24,324 nucleotides of DNA from an uncultured Atopobiaceae bacterium (GTDB taxonomy: Bacteria > Actinomycetota > Coriobacteriia > Coriobacteriales > Atopobiaceae): contig CAJOKK010000003.1 in the NCBI GenBank assembly GCA_905235165.1, forward strand, positions 1 through 24,324, given 5' to 3'. The translations under genes and the position numbers were made by a program. Shown one piece after another: positions 14,563 through 22,413 of the stretch; within the stretch, counting starts at the first letter, position 1; every line of letters starts with the position of its first letter. Below the pieces are notes generated by a model. That model was not told the origin of the DNA. It worked only from the letters and a program-made list of their open reading frames with translations, and made no database searches.

Positions 14563-15603
14563 CTAGTTGAGATGGAAATAAAGCGCAAAGCCGAGTACCG
14601 CGAAGGCACCCGAGATAATCCAGAAGCGAATGACGACCTTCGTCTCCGACCAACCCAGCTTCTCGAAGTGGTGGTGGATCGGCGCCATCAGAAAGACGCG
14701 CTTGCCCGTGAGCTTGAAGCTCACCACCTGAATGATGACCGACAGCGCCTCGATGATAAAGAGGCCGCCCATGACAAGGGCCACGATCTCGGTCTTGGTC
14801 ATGATGGCCAAGGCCGCGAAGGCGGCGCCAAGGGCCAGGGAGCCCGTGTCGCCCATGAAGATCGACGCGGGATAGCAGTTGTGCCAGAGGAAGCCAACGC
14901 ATGCGCCGGAAAGGGCAATGGCAAAGATAGCGAGGTCAAGGTGGCCACGGGTAAAGGCGACCATGCACATGACCGCCATGGTCACCATCACGCAGCCACC
15001 CGCGAGACCGTCAAGGCCATCGGTGAGGTTGACTGCGTTGGAAAGACCGGCCATGAGCAAGAACTCGAAGATCATGTAGAGCCAGGGAACCTCGATGGTG
15101 TGGCCAAAGAGGTTGAAAGTCGAGGTGAGGACTCCCAGGTTCACCTCTATCGGCCCCGGAAAGATGATGGTAGGAGGAATATGGAAGTAGTTGACGGCGT
15201 AGAGGGTGAAGAGCACCGTGATGATGCACAGGCTCACCATCTTCTGTGCGGCCGTGAGGCCCAGGGAACGACCGTGGGCCACTGACTCAATGTCGTCAAG
15301 CAGACCAATGGCGCCCGTCGCAAGGGTCACGAGGAGCACGGCAACGAACTCCGGCGACCACGACGACATGAGCACGCAGGTAACCAGCATGCCCACCAGC
15401 ATGACAAAGCCGCCCATCGTGGGTGTTCCCTGCTTGATGAGGTGACGCTCAGGGCCATCGGCGCGAATCTGCTGGCCGATGCCACCCGTGCGCATCAGCT
15501 TGATGAAGGGCGGCATGAGCAGACCCGTGAGCAACGAAGAGATACCAGCGGTGATGAATACCTGGTAGGAAGGATAGTTTGGGTCGCCAAGAAAGCCGAG
15601 CAT
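14563..15603 (-). CDS. mraY: Phospho-N-acetylmuramoyl-pentapeptide transferase
   Basis: MraY is a polytopic membrane enzyme. It joins phospho-MurNAc-pentapeptide to undecaprenyl phosphate, forming lipid I. It has 346 residues with about ten hydrophobic segments. The catalytic Asp-Asp pair is D103-D104 (LLDDIES). NLTDGLDGLAGG (192-203) and FMGDTGSLALG (249-259) contain the Mg and nucleotide-site residues. MAPIHHHFEKLG (307-318) is the MraY-specific His motif. The GTPTMGG element at 59-65 is also present. Its ATG shares a base with the murF stop (TAATG), so the two are probably translationally coupled. Confidence 0.97.
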   Translation of the reverse strand: MLGFLGDPNYPSYQVFITAGISSLLTGLLMPPFIKLMRTGGIGQQIRADGPERHLIKQGTPTMGGFVMLVGMLVTCVLMSSWSPEFVAVLLVTLATGAIGLLDDIESVAHGRSLGLTAAQKMVSLCIITVLFTLYAVNYFHIPPTIIFPGPIEVNLGVLTSTFNLFGHTIEVPWLYMIFEFLLMAGLSNAVNLTDGLDGLAGGCVMVTMAVMCMVAFTRGHLDLAIFAIALSGACVGFLWHNCYPASIFMGDTGSLALGAAFAALAIMTKTEIVALVMGGLFIIEALSVIIQVVSFKLTGKRVFLMAPIHHHFEKLGWSETKVVIRFWIISGAFAVLGFALYFHLN

Positions 15604-17048
15604 TAGGCAAGCACCCCCTTGGCAAAAACGTCGAGGCCCACAAAGCGCGAGGCCTTCACGAGCACAAGGTCATCAGGATCAAAGATGCCACGCAGGGTGT
15701 CGAGAGCCGCCTGGCAATCGGCAAAGCGCTCAAGCTTGTCGGGAGAGAAGCCCATGGTGAGCGCCGCCTCGGCAATGGCGTCGGCACCCTCGCCACCAAC
15801 AATGGCGAGAAGGTCGATCGGCTTAGCCGCTGCATAGGCACCCACATAGCCGTGGAGACGCGCGGAGTCTTCTCCCAGCTCGCCGATCTCTCCGATCACG
15901 GCAATGCGCCTTCCCTCGCAGGTCATGGAGCAGAGCACGTCAAACGCTCCAGCCATGGAGTTGGGGCTCGCGTTGTAGGAATCGTCGATGACACGAGGGC
16001 GATCGGGTGCCGTCTTGACCTCAAGTCGAAGCGCCGTGCGTGGCATGCAGGAGATGGCCTTTGCCGCAGCGTCTCGATCGATGCCCAGATGCCAGACGAT
16101 GTCCATGGCAAGCAGGAAGTCGGAGACGACGTGCATGCCGGGAACGTCCAACGTGGTGGTGAGCTGGTAGTCGTCGGGAAAGACCAAGGTGACCGTGGGC
16201 ATGCCCTCGTCATCGAGCGTGACGTCGCGAGCCTGCACCGCGCAGTTGTCGCGATAGCCCACGCGCGAGACGGAGATGCCCAGGACCGAGGCGAAGCCCT
16301 CCTCGATGAAGGAGGCGAAGTCATTGTCGTCAGTCAAGGCGATAATCGGCGCGACCACGCTGTCGGGATCGTCGCCACGGCGCATGCCCGAGCAGATCTC
16401 GGCCTTGGCCTTCGCGATGGCCTCGCGCGAGCCGAGGTTGCCGATATGGCTCGTACCGACGTTGGTGATCACGGCAAGGTCGGGACGGACAACGGCAGAG
16501 AGCTTGGTGAGCTCGCCGGCATGGTCCATGCCCATCTCGCACACCACGTACTCATTGTTCGCGTCTGCCGACAGCAGCGTGAGCGGAACGCCCACGAGGT
16601 TATTGTAGTTGCCCTTTGTGGCATGAACGGAGCCGCCCGCGCCAAGGCCAGCCGCGAGCATGTCTTTGGTGGTGGTCTTTCCCACCGATCCGGTTACGCC
16701 CACAACGACCCAATGTGCGTTGCGCGTACGCCAAGCGGCCGCAAGGCGCAGCAGGAACTCAGTCGCGTCCCTGTCCTGAACACGCAAGAGCGCGCATCCT
16801 CGCTCGCGGGCGAGATTGACAAGGTCGAAGCTGGGATCGCTCGTCAGGGCAATGGCCGACGCCCCCTGCTCGATGGCGGCGGGGGCATAGGCGTTACCGT
16901 CCACGCGCTCCCCCGCAAAGCAAACGAAAAGCGAGTTCTGGGTGACCTCACGAGAGTCGATGGCGACGTTCGTGACTACGTTCGAACCCTCAACCAAGAC
17001 CTCCGCGGCCGTCGCTTGAGCAACCTCGGAAATCGTAAACTGAAGCAT
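15603..17048 (-). CDS. murF: UDP-MurNAc-tripeptide-D-alanyl-D-alanine ligase
   Basis: MurF adds D-Ala-D-Ala to the UDP-MurNAc-tripeptide, the last cytoplasmic precursor step. It has 481 residues. The N-terminal substrate domain begins MLQFTISEVA with IDSREVTQNSLFV (30-42). The ATP-binding P-loop is GVTGSVGKTTTKDML (117-131, K124). MGMDHAGEL and DDSYNASPNSM are MurF-type motifs, where Asn-Pro-x-S distinguishes it from MurE. GGGGAGG lies just upstream of the ATG. It follows ftsI by 46 bases; murE normally sits between ftsI and murF in this type of cluster but is absent here. Confidence 0.95.
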   Translation of the reverse strand: MLQFTISEVAQATAAEVLVEGSNVVTNVAIDSREVTQNSLFVCFAGERVDGNAYAPAAIEQGASAIALTSDPSFDLVNLARERGCALLRVQDRDATEFLLRLAAAWRTRNAHWVVVGVTGSVGKTTTKDMLAAGLGAGGSVHATKGNYNNLVGVPLTLLSADANNEYVVCEMGMDHAGELTKLSAVVRPDLAVITNVGTSHIGNLGSREAIAKAKAEICSGMRRGDDPDSVVAPIIALTDDNDFASFIEEGFASVLGISVSRVGYRDNCAVQARDVTLDDEGMPTVTLVFPDDYQLTTTLDVPGMHVVSDFLLAMDIVWHLGIDRDAAAKAISCMPRTALRLEVKTAPDRPRVIDDSYNASPNSMAGAFDVLCSMTCEGRRIAVIGEIGELGEDSARLHGYVGAYAAAKPIDLLAIVGGEGADAIAEAALTMGFSPDKLERFADCQAALDTLRGIFDPDDLVLVKASRFVGLDVFAKGVLA

Positions 17049-17094
17049 GTGTTCCTCCCCTGGCGCCCAAGCTGGGTTGGACGTCGTCCCTCAA

Positions 17095-18888
17095 TTAGTA
17101 CTCCGGCGGGACGCCCATGTTAGTAAGCGCCTCATTCATGATATACGAGAACGTCGGCGCTGCAGAGCCGTACGCCAGATACGGCGTGTAATTCAGGCCG
17201 ACGTACACAAGAACGGCCGGGTCCGACGCGGGCGCGAAGCCCACAAGTGAGGAGACGAAGCAGTTGGCCTTGTAGCTTCCGTCTTCGCCAGCCTGCTCTC
17301 CCGTTCCCGTCTTGCCCGCAACGTCATAGCCGTCGACGTTAGCGTTGACGGCCGTGCCCTCGCGTACGACGGTACGCATCATCTGGGTGGTCTCGTCACA
17401 GGTCTGCTTGGAGATGATCTGCTCGCTCTTGGGCCACTCGACATCCTCTCCGCCCTTGGAGACGGCGAAATGCGGCGTGCAGAGGTAGCCTCCGTTGGCC
17501 ACGACGCCCACGGCACGAACCATCTGGATCATGGGGATGGCGAGGCCCTGACCAAAGGACATGGAGCCCAAGGTCGAGCCGTCATAGCTCTCAAGGGGGC
17601 GCACGATGCCGACTTCTTCGCCCGGGAAGTCGATGCCCGTCTTCTGGCCGATGCCAAAGCTCTCTACGCCCTTGGCAAAGGCACGGGCACCGATGGACTC
17701 CTGGGCAACGGTGGCCATGCCCGCATTCGAGGAACGGCGCATCATCTCGGTGAGCGACATCGTCATCGTGTAATCGCGACCGTCATCGTCAGAGACGTAG
17801 TCGGAGCCTACCTTTACCTCTGCGGGAACGGTATAGGTCGTCCATGGCGTCACGTCATCGTGATTAATTCCGATGGCTGAGGTCAAGATCTTGAAGATGG
17901 AGCCCGGCTCGTATGCAGAATTGACCGGCTTGAGGTTCTCAGAACCCTCCTCCATCTTGTCGTAGTTGCTTATCGGGAGAAGCGGCGTCGAACAGGCAGC
18001 TAGAATCTCACCGGTCCGCGGGTCGGTAACGACCACCGAGCCCGACTCAGCCTTGAACTCCTTGGTAGCCTCAGCGATCTTGCTCTCGGCGACCATCTGG
18101 GTATCGATGTCGATCGAGGTAACGATGTCACTGCCATCCTTGGCCTCTTGCACGGAGTTCTTGGCACCCGCAATGGGAATGCCGTCAAGGCCCGTCTCCA
18201 CGACCATGGTTCCGTCCTCGCCCTTGAGGATGTCGTCGTAGTAATACTCCAGGCCCGTCAGGCCGTCGCCGTCGATGCCCACGATGCCGAGAAGCTGTCC
18301 CGCGACATCTCCGTAGGGATAGTCGCGACGTGTGTCGTCAACAAAGTAGACGCCGGTAAGTTCGTTATCGTCGAGCTCCTTCTCGAGCGCTTCGGCCTTC
18401 TCGACATCTATGGCACGTGCGATGTAGCAGAAGCTGTCGTCGGTGCAGAGCATGCCAAGGTAGTCTCCGCGCTCTCCGCCAAGATGCTTCACCAGAAGCG
18501 TCGTCACGGCAGACGGATCGTTGACCTGGGAGGGATCGCAGCACACGGTCTTGGCGTCGATGCTGATGGCGAGCGCGTTGCCGTTGCGATCATAGATGGT
18601 GCCTCGGTGCGCGTGTAGGGCGATATCAAAGGTCCTGTGGTTCTGCGCGGCGGCGGAGTACTCGTGCCCCTTGATCACCTGGAACCAAACCAGGCGCGCG
18701 GCAACGGTAAGGAGCAGTATGAGCATGAATACGTAAAGCTTGGCCATGGAGTCATCGAAGGACGGGGCATCTCCCTGCCCGGACGAGCGTCCCCTGCGCC
18801 TACGCGCACGAGAGGCCCCCTCGTTCGAAGAAGCCCCTCGCATTCTGGCATCCCTTTCGGGATAACCCTGTCTATCTCTATATGTCAT
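17095..18888 (-). CDS. ftsI: Septal penicillin-binding protein FtsI (class B transpeptidase)
   Basis: FtsI crosslinks new septal peptidoglycan, partnered with FtsW. It has 597 residues. A basic cytoplasmic N-terminus with an RRRRGR stretch (about 29-34) precedes the single membrane anchor (about 49-70). The PBP dimerisation domain has HRGTIYDRNG (94-103) and RRDYPYGDVAGQLLG (187-201). Transpeptidase motifs are complete: S330-IFK (SxxK), SSN at 386-388 (SxN) and K526-TG (KTG). No PASTA domain is present. The ATG at 18888 starts eight bases after the ftsL stop. A second ATG at 18843 has a better ribosome site (AAGGGA, eight bases away) and would remove 15 residues, so the start is not certain. 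Confidence 0.95.
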   Translation of the reverse strand: MTYRDRQGYPERDARMRGASSNEGASRARRRRGRSSGQGDAPSFDDSMAKLYVFMLILLLTVAARLVWFQVIKGHEYSAAAQNHRTFDIALHAHRGTIYDRNGNALAISIDAKTVCCDPSQVNDPSAVTTLLVKHLGGERGDYLGMLCTDDSFCYIARAIDVEKAEALEKELDDNELTGVYFVDDTRRDYPYGDVAGQLLGIVGIDGDGLTGLEYYYDDILKGEDGTMVVETGLDGIPIAGAKNSVQEAKDGSDIVTSIDIDTQMVAESKIAEATKEFKAESGSVVVTDPRTGEILAACSTPLLPISNYDKMEEGSENLKPVNSAYEPGSIFKILTSAIGINHDDVTPWTTYTVPAEVKVGSDYVSDDDGRDYTMTMSLTEMMRRSSNAGMATVAQESIGARAFAKGVESFGIGQKTGIDFPGEEVGIVRPLESYDGSTLGSMSFGQGLAIPMIQMVRAVGVVANGGYLCTPHFAVSKGGEDVEWPKSEQIISKQTCDETTQMMRTVVREGTAVNANVDGYDVAGKTGTGEQAGEDGSYKANCFVSSLVGFAPASDPAVLVYVGLNYTPYLAYGSAAPTFSYIMNEALTNMGVPPEY

Positions 18889-18896
18889 GTAACGCC

Positions 18897-19460
18897 TTAG
18901 TCTTGAGCAGCGATGTTCGCAGCAGCGTTCTGAATCTCGATGGCAACGCGGGCGCCGCTGTCGGCGGTCTTGGAAACGACCGAGCTAGCCGTCGTAAGCC
19001 CTGCGGCAGCCCCAGCGGCCTCCGCCCCGTCAGCATTCTCGGCGGCCACCGCCGCGGCGGACAGAGCCAGGTGGTCGTGCTCAGACGCATGGACCATGCC
19101 GTAGTTCTCGGTTGCGATGCGCACGATGCGCGTTGAGTTAGAGAGTACCGAACGCTCCACGCGAAGCGATGCGTTGAGGTCCTCGGCATCAGAGATCTTT
19201 GACTGCAGGTCAACATTGGCGCACAGGTGCGAAACCGTTGCGGACGTGATGGAAACACGCACGATGCCAACGATGACAAAGGTCACGATTGCCACCACGG
19301 CAAGGCGAACCATGATGTTGAATTGCGCCGCGGCATCCTGCCTCGCACGAATGGCTGCGCCACCACCCTCGACGACGTCGAAGTGTGGGCGCGTCTCTTC
19401 GTATTCCCAAGGGCGCTCAATGTAGTCTAGGCGCTCTGCCTCTGATCCCCGATAACTCAT
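18897..19460 (-). CDS. ftsL: FtsL-like bitopic division protein
   Basis: The identity is from layout and position, since FtsL sequences are poorly conserved. It has 187 residues. A cytoplasmic N-terminus (1-50) is followed by one membrane segment (about 51-70) and a short coiled coil (about 72-108). The RIVRIATENYGMV stretch (111-123) matches the FtsL/DivIC pattern of R-x2-R-I-A-x4-GM. Residues 133-187 are an unusually Ala-rich extracytoplasmic tail with no known domain. FtsL connects FtsQ to the FtsW-FtsI complex. It lies between rsmH and ftsI, the standard place. The ATG has CAGG/AGAGG upstream in a 124-bp gap that also holds an 11-bp direct repeat. Confidence 0.8.
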   Translation of the reverse strand: MSYRGSEAERLDYIERPWEYEETRPHFDVVEGGGAAIRARQDAAAQFNIMVRLAVVAIVTFVIVGIVRVSITSATVSHLCANVDLQSKISDAEDLNASLRVERSVLSNSTRIVRIATENYGMVHASEHDHLALSAAAVAAENADGAEAAGAAAGLTTASSVVSKTADSGARVAIEIQNAAANIAAQD

Positions 19461-19495
19461 GGTGCCTGACCTCTAGTTCGTTGGTGGTTCGGTGG

Positions 19496-19527
19496 TAGTG
19501 CGTTTACGTTGCGTACTAGTGCGTTTA
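19496..19527 (-). repeat. 11-bp direct repeat before ftsL
   Basis: TAGTGCGTTTA occurs at 19496-19506 and again at 19517-19527, 21 bp (two helical turns) apart. It lies in the rsmH-ftsL gap, 36-67 bases before the ftsL start. I see no convincing promoter boxes near it. A regulator site or chance duplication are both possible. Confidence 0.6.
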
Positions 19528-19584
19528 TGCTTCGTTTGTGTCAGCACACGACCTTGCGGCCGGGATGCCCCTCTGGGTTTGCCC

Positions 19585-20550
19585 CTATACGGAGGTGACG
19601 TCGCACTTCATTGCCACCCGCATAAGAGCGCTGTGCGCCCGTTGGTTCAGGCGCACCTCCTCGTCAGTCGCAACGAGGGGTTTGCGTGTCTTAACGTCGA
19701 CTATCGGCACGTTTCCGCACACGCACACCGGGAGGTCCGGTGGACACGTGCAACCTTGGCTAAGCTCGGTGAACACGTGCTTGACCATACGGTCTTCGAG
19801 CGAGTGATAGCTAATCACACAGATACGCCCTCCAGGATTGGCCCAGCGCACTGCGGCGCGAAGGCCCCTCTCGAGTGCATCAAGCTCGTGGTTCACCTCG
19901 ATTCGCAGGGCTTGGAAGGTCCTGCGGGCGGGGTGACCCCCGTGACGGCGCTTCGCGGCCGGAATGCCCGCCTTGATGACCTCGACCAATTGGAAGGTGG
20001 TCTCGATAGGCGCCTTCTCGCGCGTAAGCACGATCTGGTGGGCAATGCGCGATGCAAAGCGTTCGTCTCCATATACGCGCAAGATCCGAGCGAGGTCTGC
20101 TTCGTTGTAGTGGTTTATGACCTCAAGTGCGGTTAGGGTGTTATTACTCGGATCCATGCGCATGTCTAAGGGAGCGTCCTCGTTATACGAGAAGCCCCGC
20201 TCGGGGATGTCAAGCTGCGGTGATGACACGCCAAGGTCGAACAGGAAGCAGTCAACCCCAGGAACCTCCGCCTCGAGCAGCAACTCGTCGATCATCTCGA
20301 AGTTGCCCTTGAGGAAGCAGTGCTCTGCCTCGGGCACCTCGCGCTCGAAGCGCTCGGTAGCGGCAGACAGGGCCATGTCATCTTGGTCAATGCCGATGGA
20401 GAGCCCATCAGGCGCCACGCGCCTGGCCAGCTCTACCGAATGCCCGGCCCCGCCGAGGGTGCAGTCGCAGACGACTTCGCCCGGCTTGGGGTCAAGCTCA
20501 CGGATGACCTCACCTAACATTACGGGTACATGCCGATATTCTGATGTCAA
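19585..20550 (-). CDS. rsmH: 16S rRNA m4C1402 N4-methyltransferase RsmH
   Basis: RsmH (MraW) methylates N4 of C1402 in 16S rRNA using S-adenosylmethionine. No ATG suits the N-terminus, so the start is a TTG. I use TTG at 20550 (321 residues): AGGGGGT lies eight bases before it. A TTG at 20559 would overlap that ribosome site, so it is unlikely. The family opening EYRHVPVMLGEVI is intact. The SAM motif is DCTLGGAGHS (29-38), and FDLGVSSPQLD (104-114) with RGFSYNEDAPLDMRMD (118-133) is diagnostic. GHPARRTFQALRI and ISYHSLEDRMVK are the other conserved blocks. It follows mraZ by 20 bases. Confidence 0.95.
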   Translation of the reverse strand: MTSEYRHVPVMLGEVIRELDPKPGEVVCDCTLGGAGHSVELARRVAPDGLSIGIDQDDMALSAATERFEREVPEAEHCFLKGNFEMIDELLLEAEVPGVDCFLFDLGVSSPQLDIPERGFSYNEDAPLDMRMDPSNNTLTALEVINHYNEADLARILRVYGDERFASRIAHQIVLTREKAPIETTFQLVEVIKAGIPAAKRRHGGHPARRTFQALRIEVNHELDALERGLRAAVRWANPGGRICVISYHSLEDRMVKHVFTELSQGCTCPPDLPVCVCGNVPIVDVKTRKPLVATDEEVRLNQRAHSALMRVAMKCDVTSV

Positions 20551-20570
20551 GGCACTCAACCCCCTATCAA

Positions 20571-21014
20571 CTACGACCTGAACAGCAGGGCCTCGAGGTC
20601 GTCCTCAAGACTCTCCTGCTCGATACGCCACTTGTCGGCATTCCAAACCTCGAAGTGGTCGCCGTTGCCGATCACCATGACCTCACCGACCAGGCCGAGC
20701 GCCTCACGCCTTCCGGGCTTGGCGACATCGATCTTGCCGAGCGCGATGCGGTTCGCGGAGTCAAGCTCGACCTCCACGGCGTTCGCGTTGAGAGCACGGC
20801 GGAGCCTATCGTCGTTGCGGTCACGGGGATCGAAGTGATGGTCGCCATACTCGAACAGACCCTCAACCCACGACTCAAAGCCCTCAGGGGTAAAACCGTA
20901 CACGCAACCCTGAAAGGGAACCAGCTTCATACGCTTGTCGAAATCCTTGCGAAGAGAAGACGGAAAAGTAATGCGGGCTTTGCTGTCAACGTTCATTGGA
21001 AACGTTCCAGTCAC
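20571..21014 (-). CDS. mraZ: Transcriptional regulator MraZ
   Basis: MraZ is an AbrB-like SpoVT-type DNA-binding ring protein that represses its own dcw operon in E. coli. It has 147 residues. Two MraZ half-domains are visible: the first has DSKARITFPSSLR (10-22), the second ELDSANRIALGKI (about 83-95). The start is a GTG with GGGGAGG seven bases upstream. An overlapping out-of-frame ATGCGGTGA just before it could compete. The non-coding stretch ahead has AAGTG boxes at 10-bp intervals, resembling known MraZ operators, so autoregulation is likely. It is the first gene of the main cluster. Confidence 0.94.
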   Translation of the reverse strand: MTGTFPMNVDSKARITFPSSLRKDFDKRMKLVPFQGCVYGFTPEGFESWVEGLFEYGDHHFDPRDRNDDRLRRALNANAVEVELDSANRIALGKIDVAKPGRREALGLVGEVMVIGNGDHFEVWNADKWRIEQESLEDDLEALLFRS

Positions 21015-21068
21015 CGCATTGCCTCCCCTCGGCGTATAGTGTTAGTCCCTCTCATGGTGTGCAAGGAA

Positions 21069-21113
21069 CACTTTACCTCAACTCTCACACTTTGCATCAC
21101 TTGAAGACACTTG
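21069..21113 (-). promoter_or_regulatory. Candidate MraZ operator (AAGTG box array)
   Basis: On the minus strand AAGTG occurs at 21108-21112, 21098-21102, 21088-21092 and 21069-21073. The first three are 10 bp apart and the fourth 19 bp further on. A degenerate box, GAGTTG (21079-21084), fills the missing step. Three of the four are followed by T and two preceded by AA. MraZ from other bacteria binds 10-bp-spaced direct repeats of AAAGTG-like (Mycoplasma) or TGGG (E. coli) boxes. The array lies 54-99 bases before the mraZ GTG. Confidence 0.75.
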
Positions 21114-21114
21114 T

Positions 21115-21145
21115 ATGTTATTTTCCTTTTCCCGAGGGGTGGCAA
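21115..21145 (-). promoter_or_regulatory. Possible mraZ operon promoter
   Basis: TTGCCA (21140-21145) on the minus strand matches the -35 consensus at 5/6. TAACAT (21115-21120) follows after 19 bases, at the long end of the accepted range. If real, transcription starts at the upstream edge of the AAGTG array, which suits repression by MraZ. Other, weaker pairs exist nearer the gene. Confidence 0.3.
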
Positions 21146-21266
21146 GTGGTCATTTTCGTCTGCTGAATGGCCGCGAGACACCATATCTAGTGAGAACGAC
21201 TGTTTGGAATACAAGCGTTTTCCCTGCACCAGGCCCCTGACGTGGGCATTTGAAGGTTTCGTGGGG
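21146..21266. other. Non-coding stretch between tandem repeat and mraZ promoter region
   Basis: I see no convincing gene, RNA or terminator here. A minus-strand frame (start near 21367, end at 21011) runs through it, but it has no family resemblance and crosses the operator array, so I treat it as chance. Confidence 0.4.
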
Positions 21267-21374
21267 GGTGTGGCACGAGCCCACTGGCACAAGCGATGCG
21301 AGTAGGTCGGCAAAGCCGCAGGTGTAGCACGAGCCCACGAGCACAGGCGCTGTGGGTGGGCCAGCAAAGCTGCA
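21267..21374. repeat. Two tandem copies of a 54-bp repeat
   Basis: Positions 21267-21320 and 21321-21374 align without gaps, with 43 of 54 identical bases by eye. Both begin GGTGT and end GCA. The second copy folds as GCCCAC (21333-21338) with GTGGGC (21356-21361), and CACAG with CTGTG inside, but no U-tract follows on either strand. The 54-bp unit is a multiple of three and both minus-strand frames stay open across it. It begins 11 bases past the xerD stop codon. No transposase or terminal inverted repeats are seen. Confidence 0.8.
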
Positions 21375-21384
21375 GGTATGATTC

Positions 21385-22410
21385 CTATTGCTGCTCGACG
21401 GCAGGATGAATCCGAGCTCGGGGATGAGACTCTAGGTAGACCTGGCGGATATGCGTGCGGTCAACATGCGTATAGAGCTGAGTCGTTGCCACACTCGCGT
21501 GCCCGAGAAGCTCTTGGACCACGCGAAGGTCCGCCCCTCCCTCTAAGAGGTGCGTAGCATAGCTGTGTCGCAAGGTATGGGGGTGCAAGCCCTCAATGCC
21601 AGCAAAGGAGCCATAGCGCTCCGTGATGCCGTGGACGGCCTGGCGTGTGATGCGGGTGCCCCTTTGGCTGAGAAACACGGCCGAGTTCGCCGGAGAACCC
21701 TCGGCAAGAACGGGCCTGGCTTGGTCGAGATAGGTCTCGAATGCGCGCGCAGCCGTACCCAAGATCGGAACCACGCGCTCCTTCGAGCCCTTGCCAAAGA
21801 CGCGCAGCAGTTCCTCATCGAGAAAAACGTCGCTCAGGTCGAGCCCGCAAAGCTCAGAGACACGCAGACCGCAGCCGTAGAGAGTCTCGAGAATGGCCTG
21901 GTCGCGCGTAAGGGAGGCGTGGGCAAGCTGGCCACGCCTCGTGACATCGTCACCGTGCCATTCGAAGAGCCGCTCGTCGAGCAAGGCAAACGCCTGCTCG
22001 CGCGTAATCACGTCAGGCAGGCGTTCGGGTGTTTTGGGCAGGGCGAGATCGGCCGTGGGGTGCGTCTCGGCGATCTGCTCAGCAACCATAAAGCGATGGA
22101 GGCCCTTGATGGCCGAGACGGCACGCTCAACAGAAGACGAGGCCAGACCGAGCTCACCAAGGGCACGTACGTGCTCCTCGATAAGCTCGCGAGTGACCTC
22201 GTCAGGTTCCGTGATGCCCTCGTCGGCGAGAAAGGCAAGGTAGCGCCGGAGATCCCGGGCATATGACTGCACCGTGTTCTCGGAACAGCCTCGCTCGACG
22301 GCAAGATAGGCCAGATACTCCTCGGCAGCGCGCGAGAGCGCCGTGGGCTGCTCGTCGGCGTACAACAAGCTCTGCGGCCGAACGCCCACAGGCCCGCGCG
22401 CTGCGGACAT
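21385..22410 (-). CDS. xerD: XerD-like tyrosine recombinase
   Basis: A site-specific recombinase of the XerC/D type that resolves chromosome dimers at dif. It has 341 residues. The N-terminal SAM-like core-binding domain is at about 25-115. The catalytic domain holds R183 (CGLRVSEL), K207 (FGKGSKER), H278 and R281 (HPHTLRHSYATHLL), H304 (LLGHASVATT) and Y313 (QLYTHV); all six residues are present. A single Xer cannot be told from a paired XerC/XerD by this window. About 25 extra N-terminal residues precede the usual start. The ATG lies three bases after the pyrG stop, with GAGGAG in the end of pyrG as ribosome site, so the two genes are co-transcribed. There is no sign of a linked integron or phage; it looks like the core-genome enzyme. 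Confidence 0.88.
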   Translation of the reverse strand: MSAARGPVGVRPQSLLYADEQPTALSRAAEEYLAYLAVERGCSENTVQSYARDLRRYLAFLADEGITEPDEVTRELIEEHVRALGELGLASSSVERAVSAIKGLHRFMVAEQIAETHPTADLALPKTPERLPDVITREQAFALLDERLFEWHGDDVTRRGQLAHASLTRDQAILETLYGCGLRVSELCGLDLSDVFLDEELLRVFGKGSKERVVPILGTAARAFETYLDQARPVLAEGSPANSAVFLSQRGTRITRQAVHGITERYGSFAGIEGLHPHTLRHSYATHLLEGGADLRVVQELLGHASVATTQLYTHVDRTHIRQVYLESHPRARIHPAVEQQ

Positions 22411-22413
22411 GCG

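Noticed and set aside
21333..21361. Terminator after xerD
   Set aside because: The hairpin is stable but no U-tract follows on the minus strand, and the other repeat copy folds less well.
21011..21367. 118-codon minus-strand frame ending with a GTGA overlap on mraZ
   Set aside because: The overlap looks like an operon junction, but the frame crosses the 54-bp repeats and the AAGTG boxes, has no good ribosome site and no family resemblance.
21267..21374. CRISPR array or mobile-element end
   Set aside because: There are only two direct copies with no spacers, no cas genes, no transposase and no terminal inverted repeats.
21385..22410. XerD as part of an integrated element
   Set aside because: It overlaps the pyrG operon context, has the same base composition as its neighbours and has no cargo genes, so it appears to be the housekeeping recombinase.
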